This document shows, one piece after another, positions 41,891 through 50,554 of a DNA stretch of 64,000 nt. The notes beneath the pieces are model-generated. The model was not told the origin of the DNA and ran no database searches. It saw nothing but the letters and a program-made list of their open reading frames with translations. Each line of letters starts with the position of its first letter. The stretch's first letter is position 1. Position numbers and translations under genes: made by a program. Source of the DNA: Bin16 sp965206315 (GTDB lineage Bacteria; Chloroflexota; Dehalococcoidia; Lucifugimonadales; Australimonadaceae); the NCBI GenBank assembly GCA_965206315.1, contig OZ242210.1, forward strand, positions 2,170,001-2,234,000, in the 5' to 3' direction.

Positions 41891-42453
41891 AGTTCCGCAC
41901 CACAAATCCGGGCAAGAGCTTCTCCATTGTCCATTCCGAACGCCAGTACGTTCTCCGAAGCGAATGTCAGGTCAGAGCCCCCGGTGGCCTCTGGCAAGAT
42001 TGCTCCGCCGTCTGGGACACGGGTGCTACGGACACCGTAATCAGCACCAGCCTCCGTCGGTATCTGGGCGTAGTGCCCATCAGGACAACGACGGTCCACA
42101 ACTCCCGGGACACCCTGGACGATGCGCCGGTGTTCGTCGTCGACGTCTGCCTGCCGAACGGTCTGGTCCAAGAGGGTGTTGAGGTCACGGCAGACGACCT
42201 TCCGTCCGGAGATGACGCCCTCATCGGCATGGACATCATCGGGCTGGGAGATTTCGCCGTCACAGCGTACAAGGGCGGTACCGCTTTCACCTTCCGGTAC
42301 CCGCCGGCCGGGCGCATTGATTTCACGACCACGTGGTCCGAGAGAGGAATGAAGTGCGGAATGCGACTGTGCGACTGCCTCTTTGGCAGCCTCGGTACGG
42401 TGCGCAGGCTGGCCGCACGCCTCATTCCGAGGGGTTTCAGAGGCGGCAGGTAA
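41887..42453 (+). CDS. Retropepsin-like aspartic protease with probable ATA start
   Basis: About 188 aa. WDTGATDTVIS holds the catalytic DTGA; DDALIGMDIIGLGDF is the second conserved segment. An in-frame TAA at 41845 limits the start to a short region with no ATG, GTG or TTG before the conserved N-terminal part; ATA at 41887, 6 bp after GAGGAGA and overlapping the previous TAG, is the best candidate. A base error or frameshift is the alternative. The C-terminal Cys/Arg-rich tail is not part of the family. Paired with the upstream small protein. Confidence 0.7.
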   Translation: MEFRTTNPGKSFSIVHSERQYVLRSECQVRAPGGLWQDCSAVWDTGATDTVISTSLRRYLGVVPIRTTTVHNSRDTLDDAPVFVVDVCLPNGLVQEGVEVTADDLPSGDDALIGMDIIGLGDFAVTAYKGGTAFTFRYPPAGRIDFTTTWSERGMKCGMRLCDCLFGSLGTVRRLAARLIPRGFRGGR

Positions 42454-42457
42454 CCTA

Positions 42458-42829
42458 CAGTTCCCCCGTCGAGGGGGAAGGGGCCGGGCGCTTACAAGGG
42501 ACGCCCCTACACCAGGCGAGGTTGCGCGCTAAAGCACGGGCCTCCGCAGGAACGACGGATGCGCTACACTACCCCGCCCCGGAGCACCCTCACCCTCGCG
42601 CTGAAGCGCGTTTCCCTCTCCCAGTGGGCGAGGGGACCAAGCGCCCAGCCCAGCCGCCCCAGCTCCCATTCACCCCCATCCCCGCACCAGCCCCCCCACT
42701 CGTGTCGACCACACCGGCGCCGGTGCGGGCGCTGTCAGCGGAGGGAGCCGCCCACCGGAGACCCCCAGGGGTACAGGGGTTCGCCCCTCCGGTGAGCGGC
42801 ATACGCCGTCATCGCACGGGAACGCTCCC
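42458..42829. repeat. Dispersed repeats and non-coding region
   Basis: D unit (about 42460-42485), a degenerate B/C mixture (about 42510-42560), and an A unit with CGCGCTGAAGCGCG (about 42585-42640). The rest, to the stop of the surface lipoprotein gene, is Pro/Arg-biased and shows no supported gene. Confidence 0.7.
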
Positions 42830-45454
42830 CTAATCCGGAGCGATGCCCATGCCGGACTCGCTGCGGAACTCGGCCCACGAGCTGCCACCCGCGACGTTGA
42901 TGGCGCGGACAGCGATGTCGTAACGGGCACCACTGGTCAGGCCGGTGAGTTTGTAGTAGCCGTCGACTATCCACTCTTGGAGTTTCTCCAACGGGCTCGG
43001 AACAATAGGCACAAGTTGCTGCGGGTTTATCACCACTTCCTTGTAGCCATCGCTTGAGCCAGCCAGCCGGTAGCGCAGGTGATAGGCGAAGATGTCTGCC
43101 CCGCCGTCGTTGAGAGGCTCTTTCCACGTCAGAATCAGTTGGCCGGGCGCGTTATGCTCCACCGACAACGGGCTCGGAACATCCGGCAGAGATACTTCAC
43201 CCACCGGCGTACTGAAGCCATTCCGGTGGTATGCGCCGTAGATTGTGCGCGGGTCCGTATTCGCATCGTCGTCGTGATCCCAATGATTGACCGCCACCAC
43301 GTTGTAATCCAGGTGGGTGGTCGTTCGCTTGAACGTCTCGCTCGTCTCGCTGGGTGTTCCAGCGTTAGTTATCACTACGTGCTCAGTGTCGTCGAACAGC
43401 TCAAGAGCGTACTGGAGTGTGTTCTCTCCTTGAACGAATACAGACTGCCAGTCCGTCGACGATGTTGTTTTCAAACCGGAGTCCTCGGATACGTCCGTGT
43501 ACCACTGCCGGTATCGCAGTTCGTATCCCACGTGAGAACCTATCTTGCCAGCATGAGCCCCGGTCTTCGACCACTTGAACCATGCGAGACCTTGACGAAC
43601 TGAACCCCAGACGAAGTATGGGTGTCTCATACCGACAGGCCATGGCCCCGTGTATGTGTTCTCATCGGGGCACACCTGCGTGCCCGACTCATACCAGCAT
43701 ATTTCCAATGTCACGCCACGAATAACGCCGGTGTCCAGGTCTATGCCTATGTCGCGGGCACTCTCGTCTATCTTCCCCGATGCCTGTATCGTCAAGGAAT
43801 AGGTGCCACCGGGATTCACATCCAGACTAATCAGCGTTCGAGGCGGACAGTTTATCTCTCCCGCATTGGCTCGGCATATCGACGACGCGTTGGCATAGTT
43901 CGCATTGACCGACATAAAGACCCTGCCGATACTGCTGTTCAGTGTCGGCGTGGCATCTATCCACCATGCGGTGAACGGCTCGTAATGCAGCACTATCGGG
44001 TCGGACGCCGTGGAGTATGCCAACGTCTTTGACCCGTCTGCTGCTGTCAACTCAGAGAGCACTTGAGCGTAGTGCGTCTCCCCTGCAGGAAGCCCGAAGA
44101 TGTCCAACCGACGCTCGAATCCTGGGCAGTTCAGCCGGGTATTGCAAGACCATGCGGCCATCTCTCCGGGTGTGAAATCGGCCTTGTGCCACTCAGAGCG
44201 GTTCGTCCCTCCGCTGGAAGGCCAGTATTCCACGTAGTACCCCGTCAGCCTCGACCCAGCGGGAACCGACTCCGGGGCATCCCATTCAACGGTCAACCCG
44301 CCCTCGAAGCCACTCGATACGCGCACATTCTCTGGGCGTCCGACTTGAATCGGAACATCGGGATTTCGACGCAGGATGAACGTTATTGTGTCGCTCCAAT
44401 GGCTCCGACCATTAGCGTCCAGCGTGTGAGCGCGGAACCTGTACTTGATGGGCTTCAGGCCGTCCAACTCGAAAGACGATGCAGCGTCTACGATGCCGTG
44501 CTCCCACGCGTGGCGGGCAATCCGCTTGTACTCGATGCGCACCGGGCCGACGCACGCTGCGCTGCGCTCCCACTCGCCGCTCACACCGAGCACCACGTCC
44601 GCGCGGAACGTCGCCGAGATCGAGCATACGAGCGGGGAGGGCGTAGGAGTCGGTGTAGGAATAGGCTCCGGAGTACCAGCCGTGACCATGATGTCCTCGG
44701 CGGTGCCATAGCGGGCAGAGACGCGGATGGTGTAGGAACCAGGCTCGACCATCGTGTCATACCGCTGCTGGATCGGCAGCTCCACGCGCTCCCACGGGCC
44801 GCTCTCTTCCTTGTAGCGGACCTCGTAGCCGATGAGTGTGCACGCCTCCGGACCCAAGAGCGGGTGGTCCCACGACACGGCCAGGTTCTGCCCAGGCATG
44901 GGCGTCTCGTCACTGATGTCTCTCGGCGCAGGGCGCCTGCACGCAGACGACACCGTAGCCGTGGCGGTCGACTGCCCTGACCCGACCGACTCGTACCGCA
45001 CTATCGGGGGCGCCGGGGTATGCGTCGGCGTAGGCGGGAGCGGCGTCGGGGTCACGGTGGGTACCGGCGTTGGTGTAGGCACGGGCGTGGGGACCAGCGT
45101 CGGCGTAGGAGTAGGCGTTGGCGTGAATGTTGGCGTAGGCGTGGGTGTGGGCCTGCCCGCCTCGATGGTGGCCATCGCGGCCACCACGATGCCGATGAGG
45201 TCCGGCGTCGGGCTGGGCGTCGGAGTTGGCGTCGGGGTGGGCGTGGGGGTGACGGTAGGCGTCGGGGTCGGAGTGGGCGTAGGCGTCAGGGCCGGAGTCG
45301 GGGTGGACGCGGGTGATGGGGTAACGGCAGGCGCGGGCGTGTGGCCCCCGACGACGCTGACCGTGGGCGGAGGGGCCGACTCGCACGCGGCGAGCGCGAG
45401 CGCGAGCAGGCCAACAGCGACTGCCTGGCTGACCGGCCGGCCGACGCTTCTCAC
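42830..45454 (-). CDS. Large surface lipoprotein with Thr-Pro spacer and fibronectin type III domains
   Basis: An 874-aa exported protein. The signal peptide ends in LALAAC (Cys24, lipobox). Residues ~36-150 are a low-complexity Thr-Pro spacer, a flexible wall- or envelope-spanning linker. Several fibronectin type III-like repeats follow, with markers such as NLAVSWDHP...YEVRYKEE, LTVEWDAPESVPAGSRLTGYYVEYW and LILTWKEPLNDGGADIFAYHLRYR. The function is probably adhesion or substrate binding at the cell surface. The start is GTG 45454. The Thr-Pro part is a DNA-level repeat that could vary in length by slippage. Confidence 0.85.
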   Translation of the reverse strand: MRSVGRPVSQAVAVGLLALALAACESAPPPTVSVVGGHTPAPAVTPSPASTPTPALTPTPTPTPTPTVTPTPTPTPTPTPSPTPDLIGIVVAAMATIEAGRPTPTPTPTFTPTPTPTPTLVPTPVPTPTPVPTVTPTPLPPTPTHTPAPPIVRYESVGSGQSTATATVSSACRRPAPRDISDETPMPGQNLAVSWDHPLLGPEACTLIGYEVRYKEESGPWERVELPIQQRYDTMVEPGSYTIRVSARYGTAEDIMVTAGTPEPIPTPTPTPSPLVCSISATFRADVVLGVSGEWERSAACVGPVRIEYKRIARHAWEHGIVDAASSFELDGLKPIKYRFRAHTLDANGRSHWSDTITFILRRNPDVPIQVGRPENVRVSSGFEGGLTVEWDAPESVPAGSRLTGYYVEYWPSSGGTNRSEWHKADFTPGEMAAWSCNTRLNCPGFERRLDIFGLPAGETHYAQVLSELTAADGSKTLAYSTASDPIVLHYEPFTAWWIDATPTLNSSIGRVFMSVNANYANASSICRANAGEINCPPRTLISLDVNPGGTYSLTIQASGKIDESARDIGIDLDTGVIRGVTLEICWYESGTQVCPDENTYTGPWPVGMRHPYFVWGSVRQGLAWFKWSKTGAHAGKIGSHVGYELRYRQWYTDVSEDSGLKTTSSTDWQSVFVQGENTLQYALELFDDTEHVVITNAGTPSETSETFKRTTTHLDYNVVAVNHWDHDDDANTDPRTIYGAYHRNGFSTPVGEVSLPDVPSPLSVEHNAPGQLILTWKEPLNDGGADIFAYHLRYRLAGSSDGYKEVVINPQQLVPIVPSPLEKLQEWIVDGYYKLTGLTSGARYDIAVRAINVAGGSSWAEFRSESGMGIAPD

Positions 45455-45559
45455 GGCGCGCCTGCTACACCTGCGCTCGCGCCATGCCCGCGGGGGCGCC
45501 GGGCCGAACGTACAGGGAAACAGGAGGAGGGGCTAGGCGCGCGTTAAGATCGCGAAAAT

Positions 45560-45578
45560 GGGGGGGGGGGGGGGGGGG
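45560..45578. repeat. Run of 19 guanines
   Basis: A homopolymer G tract in the gap between the surface lipoprotein and the kinase-regulator gene. It may be a slippage-prone tract or an assembly/sequencing artefact. Reading frames across it are not meaningful. Confidence 0.9.
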
Positions 45579-45733
45579 TCAATTAAATGCGTCATCCCCG
45601 GCGCGCCGTGCGCCGGCTCCCCGGACCGGGGCGTCACACCGCCCGGCGCCCGAGTCGGCGCTGTCGCCGGCACGGTCTTTCCCCATGCCATGCCCGAGGA
45701 GGTACTGCTCATGGCGGGAATATCCCCGTTCGC

Positions 45734-45820
45734 TTATACCACCGTGGGTATAACCAGGGTGTAACTATTCGGGTCAATTCGCTGTGACCGCTTGTAATCA
45801 CTCGCGGAATCCGGTATACC
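45734..45820 (+). promoter_or_regulatory. Palindromic elements upstream of the kinase-regulator fusion
   Basis: TTATACC-N6-GGTATAA (45734-45753) is a perfect 7-bp inverted repeat; a second palindrome GGTATACC lies at 45813-45820. The shared GGTATA half-site suggests binding sites for a regulator, possibly the winged-helix domain of the protein encoded next. No clear -35/-10 pair was fixed in the 45455-45838 gap. Confidence 0.45.
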
Positions 45821-45838
45821 TTCGCTCGAGGTGATGAG

Positions 45839-48235
45839 TTGGACCCATCGGACGAGTTGATGCGTGAGATAGCGGAGTTGCGGGAGCGCCTCTCGCGCCT
45901 GAGCGAGGCCGGCCTCCGCATCAACGAGAGCCTGGACTTCGACACGGTGCTGCAGGAGGTGGTGGACGGCGCCAGGGCGCTGACGGCCTCACGCTACGGG
46001 GCGATGACGGTCCTCGGCGAGGCCGGGCAGCCGCCCTATTTCATCGTCTCCGGCATGAGCCGGGAGGAGCACTCGGGGCTGTGGGAGATGCCGGATGGGC
46101 TGGGGTTCTTCGAGTATTTCAGCGGGCTGGAAGAGCCCCTGCGGGTCTCGCACATAGACAGCCACCTGCGCGCGCTGGGCATGCCCGGGTTCCTGCCCTC
46201 GGTGCCGGTGGTCTCCTTGCTGGTGGCCCCGATCCGCCACCTGGGGGCCGGGGTGGGCACGCTCTACCTGGGCCATGACGCGGCCGACCGTGAGTTCACG
46301 CAGGAGGACGAGGAGACGCTGGTGCTGTTCGCCTCCCAGGCGGCGATGGCCATCGCCAACGCGCGCAGGCACCGGGAGGAGCGCCGCGCCAGGGCCGACC
46401 TGGAGACGCTGATCGACACGTCCCCGGTCGGAGTGGTGGTCTTCGACGCCCTCACGGGAGCCCCGAAGTCGTTCAACCGGGAGGCGATGAGGATCGTGGA
46501 CAGCCTGCGGGACCCCGGGCAGTCGCCGGATGATCTCATGGACGTGCTGGCGTTCAGGCGGGCCGACGGGCGGGAGGTCTCGCTGCGGGAGTTTCCCGTC
46601 GTGGAGACGCTGAGATCGGGCGAGACGCTGCGGGCCGAGGAGGTCGTCATCAGCGTTCCCGACGGACGGAGCCTCACGCTGCTGCTCAACGTGACCCCCA
46701 TCGTCTCGGACGAGGGCGAGGTCGAGTCGGTGGTGGTCACCCTGCAGGACATGGCGGACGTGGAGGAGATGGAGCGGATGCGGGCGGAGTTCCTGGCGAT
46801 GGTGAGCCACGAGCTGAGGACTCCGCTGACCTCCATCATGGGTTCGGCCACCGCGATCATGCGCTCGGGAGGGGACCTCGATCCGGCGGTGGTGCGCCAG
46901 TTCGTCCGCATCATCGGGGACCAGGCCGAGAGCATGAACGACCTCGTGGCAGACCTGCTGGACGTGGCTCGCATCGAGACGGGCACGCTGGCGGTCGATC
47001 CCGAACCCGCCGACGTGGCCGTGCTGCTGGACCGGGCGAGGAGCGGTTTCAGGAGCGCCGGGGGCCGGAACAACCTCGCCATCGACGTCGAGCCGGAGCT
47101 GCCCCTGGTGATGGCGGACAGGCGGCGCATCGTCCAGGTGCTGGGCAACCTGCTCACCAACGCGGCGCGGCACTCCGCGGAATCGTCGGTCATCCGGGTG
47201 AGCGCGGCGCGGGACGGCGTTCACGTGGCGGTCTCGGTGGCGGACGAGGGGCGCGGCATCCCGGCGGAGAGCCTGCCCGACCTGTTCCGCAAGTTCTCCC
47301 GTGCGCAGTCCGAGGAGCAGGGAGGAGACACGGGGCTGGGCCTCGCCATCTGCAAGGGGATAGTGGAGGCGCACGGCGGCCGCATCTGGGCCGAGAGCGA
47401 CGGTCCGGGAATGGGGGCGTGCTTCACTTTCACCATCCCCGCACTCGAGGAAACAGGCGGCGGCACGGCGAGCGACCCTTCGCCCGTCTCCATGCGGCGT
47501 GAGCGGAAGGAGGACGAGCGGCCGCTCGTCCTGGCGGTGGACGACGACCCCAACGACCTCCGCTACGTCCGCGACACCCTCGCCAGGTCGGGTTACGACC
47601 CGATCCTGGCCGGTGAGCCGGCGGAGGCGCTCCGCCTCGTGGAGGCTGAGAAGCCGGTCCTGGTGCTGCTGGACCTGATGCTCCCGGGAATGGACGGCAT
47701 CGAACTGATGAGGCACATCCTCGACCTGGCGGACGTGCCGGTTATCTTCCTCTCAGCCTACGGCCGGGAGGAGCTCATCGCCAAGGCGTTCGACATGGGA
47801 GCGGCCGACTACGTGGTCAAGCCCTTCTCGCCAACGGAGCTTTCGGCGAGGATCAGGGCGGCCCTTCGCCGGAGGACGGCCGCGGAGCCGTCGGAGCCGT
47901 ACGTGCTGGGCGAACTGACCGTCGACTACGCCGCACGCAGGGTGACGCTGGCCGCCCGCCCGCTGCACCTGACCGCGATGGAGTACGGGCTGCTCACCGA
48001 GCTCTCGGCCAACGCCGGTCGGGTGCTGACCTACCAGCGCCTCCTGGGCCGGGTGTGGGGCGAGAGGAGCGACGGCGACGTGCGTCCCATGCGCACCATC
48101 GTCGGCAAACTCCGCCGCAAGCTGGGCGACGACATCGACCACCCCACCTACATCTTCACGGAGCCCGGCGTCGGCTACCGGATGCCGCCGGGGGAGCAGG
48201 CGAGCGAGGAATCCAGGGCGGGAGGTGAATCGTGA
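45839..48235 (+). CDS. GAF-PAS-histidine kinase fused to a receiver and OmpR-type DNA-binding domain
   Basis: A 798-aa protein holding a complete two-component system in one chain. In order: a short coiled-coil start, GAF domain (~32-180), PAS-like domain (~190-305), HisKA with phospho-acceptor His324 (MVSHELRTPL), HATPase with N box (GNLLTNAARHS, ~434) and G boxes, receiver with Asp612 (LLDLMLPGMDG) and a C-terminal OmpR/PhoB winged helix (LTAMEYGLLTELSANAGRVLTYQRLL, RTIVGKLRRKLGDD). It lacks membrane helices, so it senses a cytoplasmic signal. The start is TTG 45839 after GAGGTGA. The last codons (EESRAGGES) differ from the ancestral ending (GEQASG, kept in the copy at 49679-49803), because the HEPN gene was inserted here. 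Confidence 0.88.
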   Translation: MDPSDELMREIAELRERLSRLSEAGLRINESLDFDTVLQEVVDGARALTASRYGAMTVLGEAGQPPYFIVSGMSREEHSGLWEMPDGLGFFEYFSGLEEPLRVSHIDSHLRALGMPGFLPSVPVVSLLVAPIRHLGAGVGTLYLGHDAADREFTQEDEETLVLFASQAAMAIANARRHREERRARADLETLIDTSPVGVVVFDALTGAPKSFNREAMRIVDSLRDPGQSPDDLMDVLAFRRADGREVSLREFPVVETLRSGETLRAEEVVISVPDGRSLTLLLNVTPIVSDEGEVESVVVTLQDMADVEEMERMRAEFLAMVSHELRTPLTSIMGSATAIMRSGGDLDPAVVRQFVRIIGDQAESMNDLVADLLDVARIETGTLAVDPEPADVAVLLDRARSGFRSAGGRNNLAIDVEPELPLVMADRRRIVQVLGNLLTNAARHSAESSVIRVSAARDGVHVAVSVADEGRGIPAESLPDLFRKFSRAQSEEQGGDTGLGLAICKGIVEAHGGRIWAESDGPGMGACFTFTIPALEETGGGTASDPSPVSMRRERKEDERPLVLAVDDDPNDLRYVRDTLARSGYDPILAGEPAEALRLVEAEKPVLVLLDLMLPGMDGIELMRHILDLADVPVIFLSAYGREELIAKAFDMGAADYVVKPFSPTELSARIRAALRRRTAAEPSEPYVLGELTVDYAARRVTLAARPLHLTAMEYGLLTELSANAGRVLTYQRLLGRVWGERSDGDVRPMRTIVGKLRRKLGDDIDHPTYIFTEPGVGYRMPPGEQASEESRAGGES
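48086..48206 (+). repeat. 121-bp direct repeat, copy 1 (3' end of the regulator gene)
   Basis: Identical to 49679-49799 except for one base (GTC here, ATC there, in the codon before GYRMPPG). It encodes the end of the winged-helix domain. Confidence 0.95.
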
Positions 48236-49671
48236 TGGCGGCCGATGGAGGTTTCGATAAAGGAGCTTGGCTTCAGCGATTGAGTCAGAGCCTGAAATCT
48301 CTTACCTCCTATATTGACGCGGACATTCCGTACGAAATCACCGACCAGAGCGGGCGCACCTTCCAAAGCACTGAAAGGATGACATACGACCAATACCGCC
48401 AGTGGACGGACAGATTGCCAGAAGAGGATAGATCCAACATTGAACAAATGGTGTCGTTTCGGCAAAACCACCGCTGGTTCAAGCGAGAACAAGGGGAAGC
48501 GGAGGCCGTACTCCGAGAACATCCTGTGATTCGGGGTGCATTGAGCAGACCTGACGGGGATGTGTTGTTCGTGAAACCCTACGGTGGGGTTCTTTCTGAG
48601 ATGAAGACCCTCGCCATGAACCTGACTAAACTCGGCATCGCAACCAGCTGGGACAATGCCGTTCGGACTCTGGATCGGCTCCTAGTGCTGGGCGAGAGCC
48701 ATGAATTGAAGGCATACGAGATCACGGTGCTCGACGGCCTTGAGTTGGGGAGCCATCTGGACCTCGGCGAGGGAGCGTACCTTGCCCCCTACGACGAAGT
48801 AGCGTCAATCTTTGGGCCTCACCCGTCACTAGACCCCGACCACTGGATTGGCGGTTCCGTACTAGCTTCCGCGACGGAGAGGCGTCCTGCCCACTCCACC
48901 GCGCTGGTGAGAGAGATCACCTGGGGGCCGACGGTCGTACCGAAGAGCGAAGAGTCGATGAGCTACCCGACGACCAGTTTCGCATTCTCCTTTGGGGATG
49001 AGTTCAACGATGAACAGGAAGGCCCTTCGCTGTTCCCAAACGACCACGAGACGATCAGAGACTTGCTTGCAATCGTCACAGGACATCACCAGCGTGCCTA
49101 CTGGCAGTACGTGTGCGTGGACAGTTGGATGGCAGGGGTGAATCCCAACTTCGGGTATCCGTGGGCTGGTGGCCACGGAACTGCGAACGACTGGTGGACC
49201 GAGAGCAAGCTAGATGAGAACAGCGCGGAAGAACTCCTAGTGCTAATCCGAGCACGACAGCACTACCCTGGAAATCGTAGATGGATTGATCATGCAATCC
49301 ACCGCCTCGCAACTTTAGCTTCCCGGATTGGTCGATTCGGGTTGGAGGACAGAATCCTGGACGCGGCAATTGCGTTGGAGACCATGTACGGGCGCGACCT
49401 CGAACCTGGGGAGATCACGTACAAGTTGAGAACCCGAGCGGCCTTCTTCCTTGGGACCAACTCTCAGGACCGTAGGGACATCTTCCGCGACATGGGGAGG
49501 TTCTATGGCGCACGTTCCCGTGTCGCTCACGGCTCGTCGGAAACGGACGAACTCGGAGACGACCTTGCCGTGGGATTGGACCTGGCCAAGAGGACTTTGA
49601 CCAAGATGATGCTGGAAGGCGAGCCTTCCGACTGGCAAGATTTGATCATGGCGGGAGGTGGGCGACTTTGA
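48232..49671 (+). CDS. Protein with C-terminal Apea-like HEPN domain, inserted in the regulator's 3' end
   Basis: A 479-aa protein. Residues ~350-470 match the Apea-like HEPN fold: DRILDAAIALETMYG, YKLRTRAAFFLG, then FYGARSRVAHGSSE, where Arg428 and His433 form the HEPN RNase motif (R-x4-H). The N-terminal 350 residues are not recognised. GTG 48232 (or ATG 48235) follows GGGAGGTG and overlaps the upstream stop. Base use is clearly less GC-rich than the neighbours, indicating transfer. It lies between two 121-bp copies of the regulator's 3' end and also between 11-bp repeats GGCGGGAGGTG (48217 and 49650). HEPN RNases commonly act in antiviral or toxin systems; that role here is inferred. Confidence 0.7.
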   Translation: MMAADGGFDKGAWLQRLSQSLKSLTSYIDADIPYEITDQSGRTFQSTERMTYDQYRQWTDRLPEEDRSNIEQMVSFRQNHRWFKREQGEAEAVLREHPVIRGALSRPDGDVLFVKPYGGVLSEMKTLAMNLTKLGIATSWDNAVRTLDRLLVLGESHELKAYEITVLDGLELGSHLDLGEGAYLAPYDEVASIFGPHPSLDPDHWIGGSVLASATERRPAHSTALVREITWGPTVVPKSEESMSYPTTSFAFSFGDEFNDEQEGPSLFPNDHETIRDLLAIVTGHHQRAYWQYVCVDSWMAGVNPNFGYPWAGGHGTANDWWTESKLDENSAEELLVLIRARQHYPGNRRWIDHAIHRLATLASRIGRFGLEDRILDAAIALETMYGRDLEPGEITYKLRTRAAFFLGTNSQDRRDIFRDMGRFYGARSRVAHGSSETDELGDDLAVGLDLAKRTLTKMMLEGEPSDWQDLIMAGGGRL

Positions 49672-49678
49672 AGTGTGG

Positions 49679-49803
49679 CCCATGCGCACCATCGTCGGCA
49701 AACTCCGCCGCAAGCTGGGCGACGACATCGACCACCCCACCTACATCTTCACGGAGCCCGGCATCGGCTACCGGATGCCGCCGGGGGAGCAGGCGAGCGG
49801 CTG
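49679..49803 (+). pseudogene. Detached 3' end of the regulator gene (121-bp repeat, copy 2)
   Basis: Encodes the last 41 residues of the OmpR-type domain and ends with a natural stop (GEQASG-TGA). It has no start or ribosome site of its own. It is the original gene end, cut off by the inserted HEPN gene, or the extra copy brought in with it. Confidence 0.9.
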
Positions 49804-49876
49804 ACCTGATCCCTTCCCCCTCGACGGGGGGAAGGCGCCTCCCCTGCGGGGCGGTGGATGGGGGTGACCCGGCGAA
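49804..49876. repeat. D-type repeat variant
   Basis: CCCTTCCCCCTCGACGGGGG hairpin with flanking GGGGCGGTGGATGGGGGTGAC, a diverged D unit just after the detached regulator end. Confidence 0.6.
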
Positions 49877-49960
49877 GGGCGCGGTAGACTCTGCAGCGGG
49901 TTCGCCCTTACGATAGCCCCGCGGGCGTGAGGAAGGATGCTCGCGATGAAGGAGGCTGAG

Positions 49961-50206
49961 ATGTCATCGAGACGCAGCCGATTGAAGGAGACCGGCGCCC
50001 GGGGGGAAGCCATCTACCGTGAGAAGATACAGCCTCTGGTGGAACCTGCGGAGACGGGGAAGTTTGTAGTGATCGATGTGGAGAGCGGGGACTATGAGAT
50101 CGATACGGAAGCCCTGGCCGCTTCAACGCGGCTGCGCGAGCGGCGGCCCAACGCCGTCAGCTACAGCATTCGGGTCGGCTACGGCGCAGCCTACAGTTTG
50201 GGTTGA
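49961..50206 (+). CDS. Small hypothetical protein (protease-partner/antitoxin type)
   Basis: An 81-aa charged protein: an Arg-rich N-terminus (MSSRRSRLKETGARGEAIY) then KFVVIDVESGDYEIDTEALAASTRLRERRP. Such short proteins commonly precede retropepsin-like genes in uncultured bacteria and a truncated partner may follow at 50225. The ATG at 49961 with GGAGG at 5 nt is preferred over ATG 49937. Function unknown. Confidence 0.6.
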   Translation: MSSRRSRLKETGARGEAIYREKIQPLVEPAETGKFVVIDVESGDYEIDTEALAASTRLRERRPNAVSYSIRVGYGAAYSLG

Positions 50207-50224
50207 GGGCGTCAGGGCGGTGCG

Positions 50225-50488
50225 ATGATCGAAGGCAAGGTCGATGGCGGGTTCAAACCGATAAACGCTTCCAACCTGCTTCTGCTACACTCGACACAAA
50301 CTCAACGGCCAAAGCCAACGGCCGGTCTTTCGAGAAATCTTCATCTTCAACTACTAAACTATCTACGCCTATTCCTATTGCGGTCAACCTTCCTGAATAC
50401 GTCTGCATGTTCACATAAGAAACTGTATTCAACTTCCACGGCTTCCCCTCGTAATAGGCTTTCCGCCTCTAAAGGTTACTTGCCGTGA
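50225..50488 (+). pseudogene. Remnant of a small downstream partner gene, replaced by AT-richer sequence
   Basis: The frame starts like a small protease-type partner (MIEGKVDGGFKPI), 19 bp after the previous stop. After about 13 codons it turns into low-quality sequence rich in Thr, Ser and Leu. The switch coincides with an abrupt drop in GC content near 50260, so the original gene appears to have been truncated by an insertion or rearrangement. Confidence 0.35.
50253..50468 (-). CDS. Short AT-richer minus-strand frame, hypothetical
   Basis: A 71-codon open stretch ending at 50253 with protein-like composition: AYYEGKPWKLNTVSYVNMQT and TAIGIGVDSLVVEDEDFS. It has no ATG start before residue 21 (a TTG lies at residue 13), so the start is unclear or the gene is broken. 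It may join with the upstream 50429-50554 frame by a frameshift. No family is recognised. Confidence 0.35.
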   Translation of the reverse strand, partial: RRKAYYEGKPWKLNTVSYVNMQTYSGRLTAIGIGVDSLVVEDEDFSKDRPLALAVEFVSSVAEAGWKRLSV

Positions 50489-50554
50489 TGTCTTTATCGT
50501 CCTCTTTGTGGGCTTCTTCTTTGCCCCTGTAGGCTTCTTTATCTTTGCCATCAT
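50429..50554 (-). CDS. Short Lys-rich basic peptide frame, hypothetical
   Basis: A 41-aa frame starting MMAKIKKPTGAKKKPTKR after AGAAAGG, ending RGSRGS. It is highly basic, like the start of a nucleic-acid-binding protein. It lies in the AT-richer island (about 50260-50610) and overlaps the frame at 50253-50468. Weak evidence. Confidence 0.3.
   Translation of the reverse strand: MMAKIKKPTGAKKKPTKRTIKTSRQVTFRGGKPITRGSRGS

Noticed and set aside
45020..45360. Tandem repeat or array on the DNA level
   Set aside because: It is explained by the Thr-Pro linker of the surface lipoprotein.
49668..49916. Separate small gene after the HEPN gene
   Set aside because: Its start is only the duplicated end of the regulator; there is no ribosome site or independent start.
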